Origin: CAVTPU01 sp963736695
Lineage (GTDB): Bacteria > Actinomycetota > Actinomycetes > Mycobacteriales > Micromonosporaceae
NCBI GenBank assembly: GCA_963736695.1
Contig: CAVTPU010000004.1
Span: forward strand, 434,001-498,000
Direction: 5' to 3'
DNA: 64,000 bases
Shown: piece by piece, positions 16,304 through 26,202 of the stretch
Layout of the letters: each line of letters opens with the position of its first letter
Numbering within the stretch: position 1 is the first letter of the stretch
Made by a program: the position numbers and the translations under genes
The notes under the pieces: model-generated
Told to the model about the DNA's origin: nothing
Seen by the model: the letters and a program-made list of their open reading frames with translations, nothing else
The model's database searches: none

Positions 16304-17086
16304 TCAGGCGGCAGCGGCCGGTTGCGCGGCGGCGAACAGGGCCGCCACCTCGGACCGGGTCAGGTGGCGCCACCGACCCGTTTTCAGGTCGCCGAGCTTG
16401 ACTGGGCCGACGGCGGTGCGCACGAGCCGCGACACGGGGTGCCCGACCTCGGCGAGCATGCGGCGCACGATGTGGTTGCGCCCCTCGTGCAGGACGATCT
16501 CCACGAGCGCGGTGCGGCCAAACGAGTCGATCACGCGGAATGCGTCGGCCTTCGCGAGCCCGTCGTCGAGTTCGACGCCGGTGACCAGCTGCTTGCGCAG
16601 CCCGGACCGCACGGGGCCGGCGACCTCGGCGAGATAGGTTTTCGAGACTCCGAACGACGGGTGGCTCAGGTGGTGGGAGAGGTCACCGTCGTTGGTCAAC
16701 AACAACAGGCCCTCGCTGTCGGTGTCCAACCGACCCACGTGATAGACCCGGTGCGGCATGCTCGATCCGAGCAGGTCGGCGATGCTGGCGCGGCCCCGGT
16801 CGTCGGACATGGTGGAGACGATGCCGCGGGGTTTGTTCAACGCCAGATAGACCATGCGGGTGTCGGTGACGATCCGTTCGCCATCGACATGGATCACCGA
16901 AGAGCGGGGATCGGCCCGCTGGCCCAGCTCAGCCCGCCGACCGTCCACTGTGACGCGTCCGGCGGCGATGAGTTCCTCGCACGCCCGACGCGAGCCCACG
17001 CCCGCAGTGGCGAGCACCTTCTGCAACCGCTGCGGTCCGGTGCCGGACGCGGCGGTGTCGTCATCGTTGCGCAAACTCAACCTCAT
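16304..17086 (-). CDS. rluB: 23S rRNA pseudouridine synthase, RluB family
   Basis: 260 aa. An S4 RNA-binding domain occupies residues about 19-65 (RLQKVLATAGVGSRRACEEL). The RsuA/RluB catalytic domain follows with HVGRLDTDSEGLLLLTNDG, whose Asp is the nucleophile, and HEGRNHIVRRM. It probably modifies helix 89 of 23S rRNA like RluB; the exact site is inferred from the family. ATG 17086 lies inside the scpB reading frame (26-bp overlap), showing tight coupling in the operon. Confidence 0.93.
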   Translation of the reverse strand: MRLSLRNDDDTAASGTGPQRLQKVLATAGVGSRRACEELIAAGRVTVDGRRAELGQRADPRSSVIHVDGERIVTDTRMVYLALNKPRGIVSTMSDDRGRASIADLLGSSMPHRVYHVGRLDTDSEGLLLLTNDGDLSHHLSHPSFGVSKTYLAEVAGPVRSGLRKQLVTGVELDDGLAKADAFRVIDSFGRTALVEIVLHEGRNHIVRRMLAEVGHPVSRLVRTAVGPVKLGDLKTGRWRHLTRSEVAALFAAAQPAAAA

Positions 17087-17882
17087 CGACGTTGTCGGGC
17101 AGGAGCGGTCCCAGCGACGGCAGGTCCTCGACGCTGTTGATGCCGACCTTCTCGAGGAAGAGTCGGGTGGTGCGGTAAAGGTGGGCGCCGGTCTCGGGTT
17201 CGGTGCCGGACTCCTCGATGAGTCCCCGCGTGACGAGGGTCTTCATCACACCGTCGCAGTTGACGCCGCGGATCGCGGAGACCCGCGAGCGGGTCGCCGG
17301 TTGTTTGTAGGCGACGACGGCGAGGGTCTCGAGCGCGGCCTGGGTGAGTCGGATCTGTTGGCCGTCGAGCACGAACCGTTGAACGTAGGGAGCGTATTCG
17401 GCCCGGGTGTAGAAACGCCAACCGCCGGCGACTTGGCGAAGATCAAACCCATGCCCGTGTACGGAATATTGGGCTGCGAGGTCACGTATGGTCGACTCGA
17501 CGCGGCTGGCCGGTTCTTCGAGCACCTGGGCGAGCATGGTGATCGTGACTGGTTCGTCGACGATGAGCAGGATCGACTCGAGCGCGCCGCGCAGTTGCGC
17601 GGTGGACATGCCGGGTTCGAACTGGTCGGGGTCGGGCAGTTCGTCTTCGCTGGCGTAGGCGAGCCGGCCGATGGCCAGTTCCTCGGGCGTGTAGTCGGCG
17701 GCCGGTTCGACGACGAGCTCCGGCAGTGACCTGGCCCACGGCGGCACCCATGAGGCGGCGAACGACTCGAAGGCGGTCGGGTCGACTGGGGCGTCGTCGG
17801 TGGGGGTGTCGTTGGTGGGTTCGACTGTCTGCGAGACGTCGACGGCGGGCTCGTCCGGTTCGGGACGGGTGTCGTCGGTCAT
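17061..17882 (-). CDS. scpB: Segregation and condensation protein ScpB
   Basis: 273 aa. The conserved tandem winged-helix region begins near residue 95 (STAQLRGALESILLIVDEPV) and includes FYTRAEYAPYVQRF, RLTQAALETLAVVAYKQP and RSRVSAIRGVNCDGVMKTLV. ScpB with ScpA and SMC forms the bacterial condensin complex that organises the nucleoid. The first 90 residues are an acidic, Pro-rich extension that is variable in Actinobacteria. Start overlaps the scpA stop (ATGA). Confidence 0.95.
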   Translation of the reverse strand: MTDDTRPEPDEPAVDVSQTVEPTNDTPTDDAPVDPTAFESFAASWVPPWARSLPELVVEPAADYTPEELAIGRLAYASEDELPDPDQFEPGMSTAQLRGALESILLIVDEPVTITMLAQVLEEPASRVESTIRDLAAQYSVHGHGFDLRQVAGGWRFYTRAEYAPYVQRFVLDGQQIRLTQAALETLAVVAYKQPATRSRVSAIRGVNCDGVMKTLVTRGLIEESGTEPETGAHLYRTTRLFLEKVGINSVEDLPSLGPLLPDNVDEVEFAQR

Positions 17883-18697
17883 GCTGTCTCCTCCTCCCCG
17901 CCCGGACCGGCGGTGGCGGTCTCCTCAGCGGCGACGTGGCCACTGTAGTCGTCGATGGTGAACTCGAAGGCGGCGCTCTGGTCGCCGTGCCATGTGACGG
18001 TCAGCTCACCGAGCGCGGTCACCTGGTCGAAGCTGACCAGCCCCTCGCGGTAGAATTCGAGCAGCGCGAGGAACCGCGCCACCACCTCGAGGGTGGACAG
18101 GCAGTCGGCGCAGAGGGAGCGAAAGGTCGCGGTGCCCACCCGGATCAGCTTGTCCCGCAGGATCTGTGCGTGTTCACGCACGCTGACCCGCACCATGTGC
18201 ACGTGTGCGATCGAGACCACCGGTGCCGCTTTGGGCAGCATCGCCTTGACGGCGAGGGCGGCGAGCCGGTCCGGCCCGATGCCGAGCACGAGTTCGGGCA
18301 GGGCTTCGGCGTACTGCGGTTCGAGTTTGACCGCGCGGGGATAGACGCGGCCGGCCTCGCCCTCCAGGTTGGCGATGACCGCGGCAGCTTCCTTGAACGC
18401 CTTGTACTGCAGCAGTCGGGCGAAGAGCAGGTCGCGGGCCTCGAGCAGGGCGAGATCGTCCTCGTTCTCAACCTCAGCTTGAGGCAGCAGCCGGGCCGCC
18501 TTGAGGTCGAGCAGGGTCGCCGCGACCACGAGGAACTCGCTGGCCTCGTCGAGGTTCCACTGCTCTCCCATCGCCCGGATGTAGGCGATGAACTCGTCGG
18601 TCACCGTGCTCAGCGCAAGCTCGGTGATCTCCAGCTTCTGCTTGCCGATCAACTGCAGCAACAGGTCGAACGGGCCGGTGAAGTTGGTCAACCGCAC
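17879..18697 (-). CDS. scpA: Segregation and condensation protein ScpA, N-terminus uncertain
   Basis: The kleisin of the SMC condensin complex. The conserved frame begins RLTNFTGPFDLLLQLIGKQK and runs through LDLKAARLLPQAEVENEDDL to a C-terminal winged helix. The GTG at 18697 has no ribosome binding site and starts in the middle of the usual FxVRLxNFxGPFDLLL motif. A better start is the GTG at 18879, whose Pro/Glu-rich frame would join this one if one base were added near 18752-18765. I read this as a probable -1 frameshift or sequence error in a low-complexity stretch; with it corrected the protein is 333 aa. Confidence 0.9.
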   Translation of the reverse strand: MRLTNFTGPFDLLLQLIGKQKLEITELALSTVTDEFIAYIRAMGEQWNLDEASEFLVVAATLLDLKAARLLPQAEVENEDDLALLEARDLLFARLLQYKAFKEAAAVIANLEGEAGRVYPRAVKLEPQYAEALPELVLGIGPDRLAALAVKAMLPKAAPVVSIAHVHMVRVSVREHAQILRDKLIRVGTATFRSLCADCLSTLEVVARFLALLEFYREGLVSFDQVTALGELTVTWHGDQSAAFEFTIDDYSGHVAAEETATAGPGGEEETA

Positions 18698-18886
18698 CTG
18701 GAACCCGACATTGCCGACGGGCGCCCCGGCTGCCGGCGCCGGTGCCGGCGTCTCAGCGGCGGCGTCTCGGCGGCTGGCGGCCCGGCTGACGGCTCGGCGG
18801 GCTCGGAGACTGGCTCGGCGTCGGGCATCATCGCATCATCGGCCACCCCGGTCGGGGTGCCCATGTCAGGGGTGTTCACGGTCGTG

Positions 18887-19819
18887 TTATCCCAGCCCTG
18901 GGGTGTGTGCGGCGATCACTTCGCGGGCCAGCTGCCGGTAGTTGCGGGCACCCGACGACGACGGGTCCAGTGAGGTGATCGGGGCTCCGGCGACGGTCGA
19001 CTCGGGAAACTTCACCGTCTTGGTGATGACCGTCTGGTAGACCTTGTCGCCGAACGCCTCGACAACCCGTTGCAGCACCTGCCGGCTGTGAGTGGTCCGG
19101 CTGTCGTACATCGTGGCGAGGATGCCCTCGAGCTCGAGGTCGAAGTTGAGTCGTTCGCGCACCTTGTCGATGGTGTCGAGCAGCAGCGCGACACCGCGCA
19201 GGCTGAAGAACTCGCATTCGAGCGGGATGAGCACGCCGTGCGCGCAGGTGAGGGCGTTGATCGCGAGCAGGCCGAGCGACGGTTGGCAGTCGATGAGGAT
19301 GAAGTCGTATTCCTTGAGCACCGGCCGCAGCAGCCGGGCCAGCGCCATCTCCCGGGCCACCTCGGTGACGAGCTGGATCTCGGCGGCGGAGAGGTCGATG
19401 TTGGCCGGCAACAGGTGCAGGCCGGCGACGTTGGTCTTGATCAGGATGTCGTCGATGCCGACTTCGTCGTGCATCAGCAGGTTGTAGATCGACAGGTCCA
19501 GGTTGTGCGGGTTGACCCCGAGTCCGACCGACAGCGCGCCCTGCGGGTCGAAGTCGACGAGCAGGACCTTGCGTCCATACTCGGCGAGCGCCGCGCCCAG
19601 GTTGATCGTCGTGGTGGTCTTGCCGACCCCACCCTTCTGGTTGGCCATCGCGATGATGCGCGCCGGTCCGTGCCGGTCGAGGGGAATGGGTTGCGGGATC
19701 GGTTGGCGGGTGGTGTATGCGGCCGGGTCTGCCGGGCCCAGCTCCGCGCCGAGGTCGAGCGCCGTCTGGTCCGCGCGCAACGCGGCCCACGACCTTCCAC
19801 GCTCGTCGTTGCCCACCAT
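18887..19819 (-). CDS. parA: ParA-family ATPase
   Basis: 310 aa. After a 52-residue leader comes IIAMANQKGGVGKTTTTINL, the deviant Walker A of ParA/Soj proteins, then LLVDFDPQGALSVGLG and FILIDCQPSLGLLAINAL (Walker B). It is the orphan ParA that always lies between xerD and scpA in Actinobacteria, separate from the origin-proximal parAB. It is assumed to help chromosome segregation with the neighbouring Scp proteins and XerD. The start ATG at 19819 is preceded by a purine-rich region. Bases 19820-19906 hold no gene. Confidence 0.94.
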   Translation of the reverse strand: MVGNDERGRSWAALRADQTALDLGAELGPADPAAYTTRQPIPQPIPLDRHGPARIIAMANQKGGVGKTTTTINLGAALAEYGRKVLLVDFDPQGALSVGLGVNPHNLDLSIYNLLMHDEVGIDDILIKTNVAGLHLLPANIDLSAAEIQLVTEVAREMALARLLRPVLKEYDFILIDCQPSLGLLAINALTCAHGVLIPLECEFFSLRGVALLLDTIDKVRERLNFDLELEGILATMYDSRTTHSRQVLQRVVEAFGDKVYQTVITKTVKFPESTVAGAPITSLDPSSSGARNYRQLAREVIAAHTPGLG

Positions 19820-19906
19820 GTCCGCTGTCTACGCCCTTTCCCGCCTCCGGGCCGGCGTCGCCTCAAGCGACACGATTGAAAGATTTCACATTCGCCGAGA
19901 TTGACT

Positions 19907-20947
19907 CTACGGCACCGGGCGCGGCTGGGCCGGGACCGGTCCCGGCGTGTCGCGGGCCCGGGGGTGGGCCAACGCATAGACCTCCCGCAGTCGTTGCACG
20001 GTCACCAACGTGTAGATCTGGGTGGTGGTCACGGATGCGTGCCCGAGCAGTTCCTGCACCACGCGCACATCGGCGCCGCCATCGAGCAGGTGGGTGGCGA
20101 AGCAGTGACGCAGCGTGTGGGGGGTGACGCGCCCGGCCAGTTCGCACCGTCGCGAGGCGTCCCGGATGATGCCCCACGCGCCCTGCCGCGTCAGTGGACC
20201 GCCCCGGGCGTTGCGAAAGATCGCGTGCCGGCCCGGTTCGGCCACGGCCGACGATCGTCGCCGGGCCAGCAGCGCCGGGCGGGCCCGTACGAGATATGCC
20301 TGGATGGCCTCGACCGCCGCGCCGCCGACGGGCACGATCCGGCTGCGTCCGCCCTTGCCGCGCAACAGGACACTGTGGTCGGTGAGGTCGAGGTCGTCGG
20401 CCGGCAACTGGACCGCTTCGGAGATGCGGGCGCCCGTGGCGTACAAGAACTCCATCAACGCCCGGTCGCGCAACGCGGTGGCCTCGTCGCCGGCCACCGA
20501 CGCGATGAGCCGTTCGACCTCGGTCACGTCGAGCGCCTGAGGCAGTCGTCGGGCCGGTGTGGGCGGGCGAACCTGCGCCGCCGGGTCGGTCGCCGTCCAT
20601 CCTTCGCGTACGGCGAAACGGTGCAGCCCCCGCACGGCGCTCACCGCCCGGGCCGCTGACGCGGCCGCGAGCGGCGGATGAATGTCGTCGCCTTCCCGCA
20701 ACGCGCGCAGGTGCGCGGTGACCTGGTCGGGTTCGACCGTGGTGATCTCCGTGTGCCCGGTCGCGGCGAGGTGCGCGGCATAGCGGGCGAGGTCACGGCG
20801 GTAGGCGGCGAGGGTGTTCGCCGCGACGCCCCGCTCGACACTCAGGTGCGCCAGATAGGCCCGGCAGGCCGCGTCGACCGTACGACCGTCGGCGGCGGAG
20901 CGGGTGGATTCGACCCCGCCGCCCGGTTCGTGATGGTCTGCGGTCAG
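19907..20947 (-). CDS. xerD: Tyrosine recombinase XerD, start unresolved
   Basis: Resolves chromosome dimers at dif with XerC. The conserved part begins about 20869 with DAACRAYLAHLSVERGVAAN and includes the catalytic Arg (LYATGARISEAVQL), HTLRHCFATHLL, LLGHASVTTTQIY and the nucleophile Tyr. The frame is open back into ald, but has no ATG, GTG or TTG before residue 1 of the core. The only candidate is a CTG at 20947 that overlaps the ald stop as CTGA. A TTG at 20701 would delete the N-terminal domain. Product from the CTG is 346 aa, slightly long for XerD. Confidence 0.88.
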   Translation of the reverse strand: MTADHHEPGGGVESTRSAADGRTVDAACRAYLAHLSVERGVAANTLAAYRRDLARYAAHLAATGHTEITTVEPDQVTAHLRALREGDDIHPPLAAASAARAVSAVRGLHRFAVREGWTATDPAAQVRPPTPARRLPQALDVTEVERLIASVAGDEATALRDRALMEFLYATGARISEAVQLPADDLDLTDHSVLLRGKGGRSRIVPVGGAAVEAIQAYLVRARPALLARRRSSAVAEPGRHAIFRNARGGPLTRQGAWGIIRDASRRCELAGRVTPHTLRHCFATHLLDGGADVRVVQELLGHASVTTTQIYTLVTVQRLREVYALAHPRARDTPGPVPAQPRPVP

Positions 20948-22059
20948 GAGAGCACCTCGTCGAGCTTGACCGCGCCCAACCCGTGCGCCGCTGCGACCGG
21001 GCCGGAGGTGAGCAGGCCGGCGTGGGTGTTGAGACCCAACGCGAGCGAACGGTCCTTGCGCAGCGCCTCGCGCCAGCCGTGGTTGGCCAACTCGACCGCG
21101 TAGGGCAGGGTCACGTTGGTCAACGCGTAGGTCGACGTGTGCGGAACCGCGCCCGGCATGTTCGCCACGCAGTAGAAGACGCTGTTGTGCACCGGATAGA
21201 CCGGTTCGGCGTGGGTGGTCGGCCGGGAGTCCTCGAAACAGCCACCCTGGTCGATGGAGATGTCGACGAGAATGCTGCCCGGCTTCATGCGGGACACCAG
21301 CTCGTTGGTGATCAACGTCGGGGCTTTGGCGCCCGGCACGAGCACCGCGCCGATGACCAGGTCGGCGTCGAGCACCGCGCGCTCGATCTCGAACGAGTTG
21401 GAGGCGACCGTCTGCAGATGGCCGCGGTAGTCGGCGTCGGCCGCCCGCAGCCGGGCGATGTTCTTGTCGAGCAGCAGCACCTCGGCCTGCATGCCCAGGG
21501 CGATCGCGGCGGCGTTCATGCCGGAGACCCCGGCGCCGATGACGACGACCTTCGCGGCATAGACCCCGGGCGCGCCACCCATGAGCACCCCACGGCCACC
21601 GCCCGGGCGCATGAGGTGATAGGCGCCCACCTGCGGGGCGAGCCGGCCCGCGACCTCGGACATCGGCGCGAGCAGCGGCAACGCGCCCTCGGCGGTCTCG
21701 ACCGTCTCATAGGCGATCGCGGTGACCTGTCGCTCGAGCAGCGCGTCGGTGCACTCCCGCGACGCCGCGAGGTGCAGGTAGGTGAAGAGCACCTGCCCCT
21801 GCCGCATGCGGTGGTATTCCTGCGGGACCGGTTCCTTGACCTTGAGAATCAGGTCACCGGCGGCCCACACCTCATCGGCGTCGGCCATGATCGTCGCGCC
21901 GGCCGCCGCGAACTCGGCGTCGGTGATCGACGACCCGAGGCCCGCGCCCGACTCGATCATCACCTCGTGGCCGTGGCGGGTGAGCTCGTGCACCCCCGAT
22001 GGGGTGATCGCCACCCGATATTCGTGGTTCTTGACCTCGCGGGGAACGCCAACCTTCAC
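20944..22059 (-). CDS. ald: Alanine dehydrogenase
   Basis: Converts L-alanine and NAD to pyruvate, ammonium and NADH, or the reverse. 371 aa, exactly the family length, from the GTG at 22059 with GGAAGAGG 10 bases upstream. It shows the substrate-side motif KVGVPREVKNHEYRVA, a Rossmann loop VVIGAGVSGMNAAAIALGMQ, the catalytic His of TYLHLAAS and the C-terminal SNNVTLPY-like NVTLPYAVELANHG. It heads the operon with xerD. In mycobacteria ald is induced by alanine and low oxygen through a regulator; I see no such site here. Confidence 0.95.
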   Translation of the reverse strand: MKVGVPREVKNHEYRVAITPSGVHELTRHGHEVMIESGAGLGSSITDAEFAAAGATIMADADEVWAAGDLILKVKEPVPQEYHRMRQGQVLFTYLHLAASRECTDALLERQVTAIAYETVETAEGALPLLAPMSEVAGRLAPQVGAYHLMRPGGGRGVLMGGAPGVYAAKVVVIGAGVSGMNAAAIALGMQAEVLLLDKNIARLRAADADYRGHLQTVASNSFEIERAVLDADLVIGAVLVPGAKAPTLITNELVSRMKPGSILVDISIDQGGCFEDSRPTTHAEPVYPVHNSVFYCVANMPGAVPHTSTYALTNVTLPYAVELANHGWREALRKDRSLALGLNTHAGLLTSGPVAAAHGLGAVKLDEVLS

Positions 22060-22269
22060 CTTGCTGACACCTCTTCCAGCGCCGACGCCTGGCGGCGCCA
22101 TTGCCACCCTCGGCTACGCCGTCGCTTCCGGTGGGAGTCTAGAACCGCCCCTGAACTGGCTTTTCCCTCCCCCTCGCCGATAGACGAAGGCCATCACCAC
22201 CGACATTAGCCGCATCGGGCGACTGGGCTCGGGTTCATCGTCACGGCTGGATTAGGCTGCCGGGCGGGC

Positions 22270-22343
22270 GGTGCCGTAGCGCAGAGGTCGACGCGCCCGC
22301 CTCCAGAGCGGGAAGGACGCCGGTTCGATTCCGGTCGGCACCG
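22270..22343 (+). tRNA. tRNA with CCA anticodon (tRNA-Trp type), atypical sequence
   Basis: The acceptor stem is GGTGCCG/CGGCACC with discriminator G. The anticodon stem CCCGC/GCGGG closes a CTCCAGA loop, so the anticodon is CCA. The T arm GCCGG-TTCGATT-CCGGT is regular with one G-U pair. The D stem is short and ambiguous (GCG or GCGC). The 3' bases are CCCA, not CCA. Anticodon and G73 fit tryptophan, but the body differs from the usual actinobacterial tRNA-Trp, so it may be a second or divergent copy. Confidence 0.8.
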
Positions 22344-22419
22344 CCCACCCCACGCGCCTGAGGAGTCCGCAATATCGAACCGCACACGAGCCGCGATTCT
22401 CGGGATTCGCGCTTTCGGC

Positions 22420-23854
22420 GTGCCGCCGGAGATGATCGCCGAATGCACCCGGCTGCGGCTGGCCGGCGACTGGCGTGGCGCGGTCCGGGCCGCACGGCTG
22501 GACACCGAGATCGACCTGACGAATGTCCGTCGACGATTCGGGCGACTGGCCGCAGCCGGTGTCGAGGCCGACCTGCACGGCCTCGCACCGGACCTGCTGG
22601 CCTGGCATCTGCGTTGCGGCCGCCCCGACAACGCATTGGGAATGCGGACTTCCCACACATTGGGGGTGGGTCACGCCCCATGCGCGGGTGGTCCTGTCGC
22701 GGGCGGAACGACTCGAACCGGCCGACCCGATGCTCATCCTGCGACACGTCCACGGCGCTTGGCGCCCACGGCTCGAGGTCGCCCGACTGCGCAACGTCGC
22801 CCTCGAATCCATCGCCGACCTGCCCGGATTCCTCTGGCACGCCGACGAGGCACCCCGACTCGCCGATCTCTGGTCCGCACACGTGCCCGGCGCCGACGGC
22901 TTGGCGCCCGCCGACCGAGTGGCCGCGATGGTCGCCGCCGGCGACACCGTGGGCGCCTGGCGGACGGCCGGCATCGGGCTCACCCCCACCGACGGGTCGT
23001 CATCGACGATGGTCAAAGCCCACCTCAGCGGGCTGAAGCCACCGGCGTGGATCGGCGCGGAGGTGCGTCGGCTCGCCGCCCGATATCACGTCGCCGACGT
23101 GGCGTGGAACCCGTGGGTCGTGATCTCGACCGAGGACCCCACAGCGTTGTCGGCGCGGTGGATCAACGGGCATGCCGAGAAACAGGCCCTCACGATCGCC
23201 CCGCTGCTGCGCCACGGCCTCAACACGGGCCTCGCTCGGATTCGGCGTGGTCGTCCGACGCCCGACGACCTGCACCCGCTCATCCACGCGGCGCTCTTCG
23301 CCGATCGGGTCCAGACCCCACCCCCGGTCGCCACCTCGCTGTTCCACCCCGTCCGGGTGCGCTGCGAGGGAGTGTGGCACGTGGTCCAGGTCAGAGACGG
23401 CGACCTCACGGTCCCGCACACCGACGCCGAACTCGACCGGGAACGCGCACTCGAGGCACTCGGCGGAATCATGACGGGGTGCGCCGCGGCCCGCAACGCC
23501 TGGCACACCGGAAAAGGCCGACTGCCGAGACAACTGCGGGTGCAACGCGACGAGTTCTTCGCGCACGCCATCGCCGGAGACACCGACGGCGTCATCCGGT
23601 TGCTCGACGCCGGATTCGACCCGCTGGTGCGCGACCGTTGCGGCCGGTCACTGCTGCACTATCTGTCCTTTCTGGACTTTCCTCGATTGCTCCCCCGCCT
23701 GCGCGCGGCCGGCCTGGTCGGTGACGAACCTGACGCGTTCAGATTCACCCCGACGATGTACGCCCGACGCCATGGCGTCACCGGTCTGCATGAGGCACTC
23801 GTCAGCCACGACGCCCTCGTCAGCGGCGACGTGACGCCGCGAGCAGCCCGGTGA
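22420..23854 (+). pseudogene. Ankyrin-repeat-like hypothetical protein, +1 frameshift
   Basis: The first frame starts at GTG 22420 with TRLRLAGDWRGAVRAARL and LHGLAPDLLAWHLRCGRPDN. At about 22660-22667 (GGGGG run) the reading moves one base, and the second frame continues with VLSRAERLEPADPMLILRHV to the stop at 23854. Near the C-terminus DGVIRLLDAGFDPLVRDRCG and RSLLHYL are an ankyrin-type repeat. Removing one G gives 477 aa. I do not know a function for this family, which seems to be an actinobacterial backbone gene near the tRNA. The tail overlaps the convergent Nudix gene by 35 bp. Confidence 0.7.
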
Positions 23855-24370
23855 CGGCGAGCGAGTTGCTGATCCGCCCGTCGAAGACCATCGCCACGGC
23901 GTCGTCGAGCGAAACCCGGTGCACGGTGAGTTCGCTCTCCTCGTGTTCGCGCACGTGCGCTGGGCCGGGCGCCTCCGTGAGGTCCGTGGCGAGATAGATC
24001 CGGGCCAGCTCGTCGGTGAACCCTGGGCTCGTATGCACGTCGAGGAGATGACTCCAGGTGCGGGCCATCAGCCCCGCCTCCTCGGCGAGTTCCCGCGCCG
24101 CGGTGATCTCGGGCGCCTCGCCGGTCACGTCGAGCAGCCCTGCCGGCAGTTCCCACATGAGGCGGGCGACCGGGTGACGGTATTGGCGCACGAGCACGAC
24201 CCGGTCGGCCTCGTCGAGCGCCACCACCCCGACCGAACCGAGGTTGCGGGTGTAGTCGCGCACCGCGGTGCCGCCGCCCGGCATCTCGATCCGGTCGGAG
24301 AAGACGTCGAAGATGGCTCCACGAAAGCGTTCCACATGGTCGACGACCCGGTAGTCGTGCGGTGGCTTGC

Positions 24371-24374
<4 letters not shown>
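23820..24374 (-). CDS. Nudix hydrolase, ADP-ribose pyrophosphatase type
   Basis: 184 aa. The Nudix box is GLLDVTGEAPEITAARELAE followed by EAGL; VRQYRHPV and WELPAG precede it, and SPGFTDELARIYLA follows, the features of the NudF/ADP-ribose pyrophosphatase group that cleaves ADP-ribose to AMP and ribose 5-phosphate. The ATG overlaps the pyrG stop by 4 bp. The pyrG-nudix pair is conserved in Actinobacteria (Rv1699-Rv1700 in M. tuberculosis), so it is backbone and not linked to the ankyrin gene that converges on it. Confidence 0.92.
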
Positions 24375-26086
<1,712 letters not shown>

Positions 26087-26202
26087 GCGTGCTGCCGGCG
26101 CGGCCAATGCGGGCTCCCGTGGTGTCAGGCGGAGACGCGCACACCGCACGCGCGGTCAGGCGCGACTGGCGTGGCGTGCGAGATCAGGTGATCCACGGGA
26201 TT

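Noticed and set aside
22270..22343. Reading the CCA-anticodon tRNA as a selenocysteine or suppressor tRNA
   Set aside because: The acceptor stem is 7 bp, there is no long variable arm, and the anticodon is CCA, not UCA.
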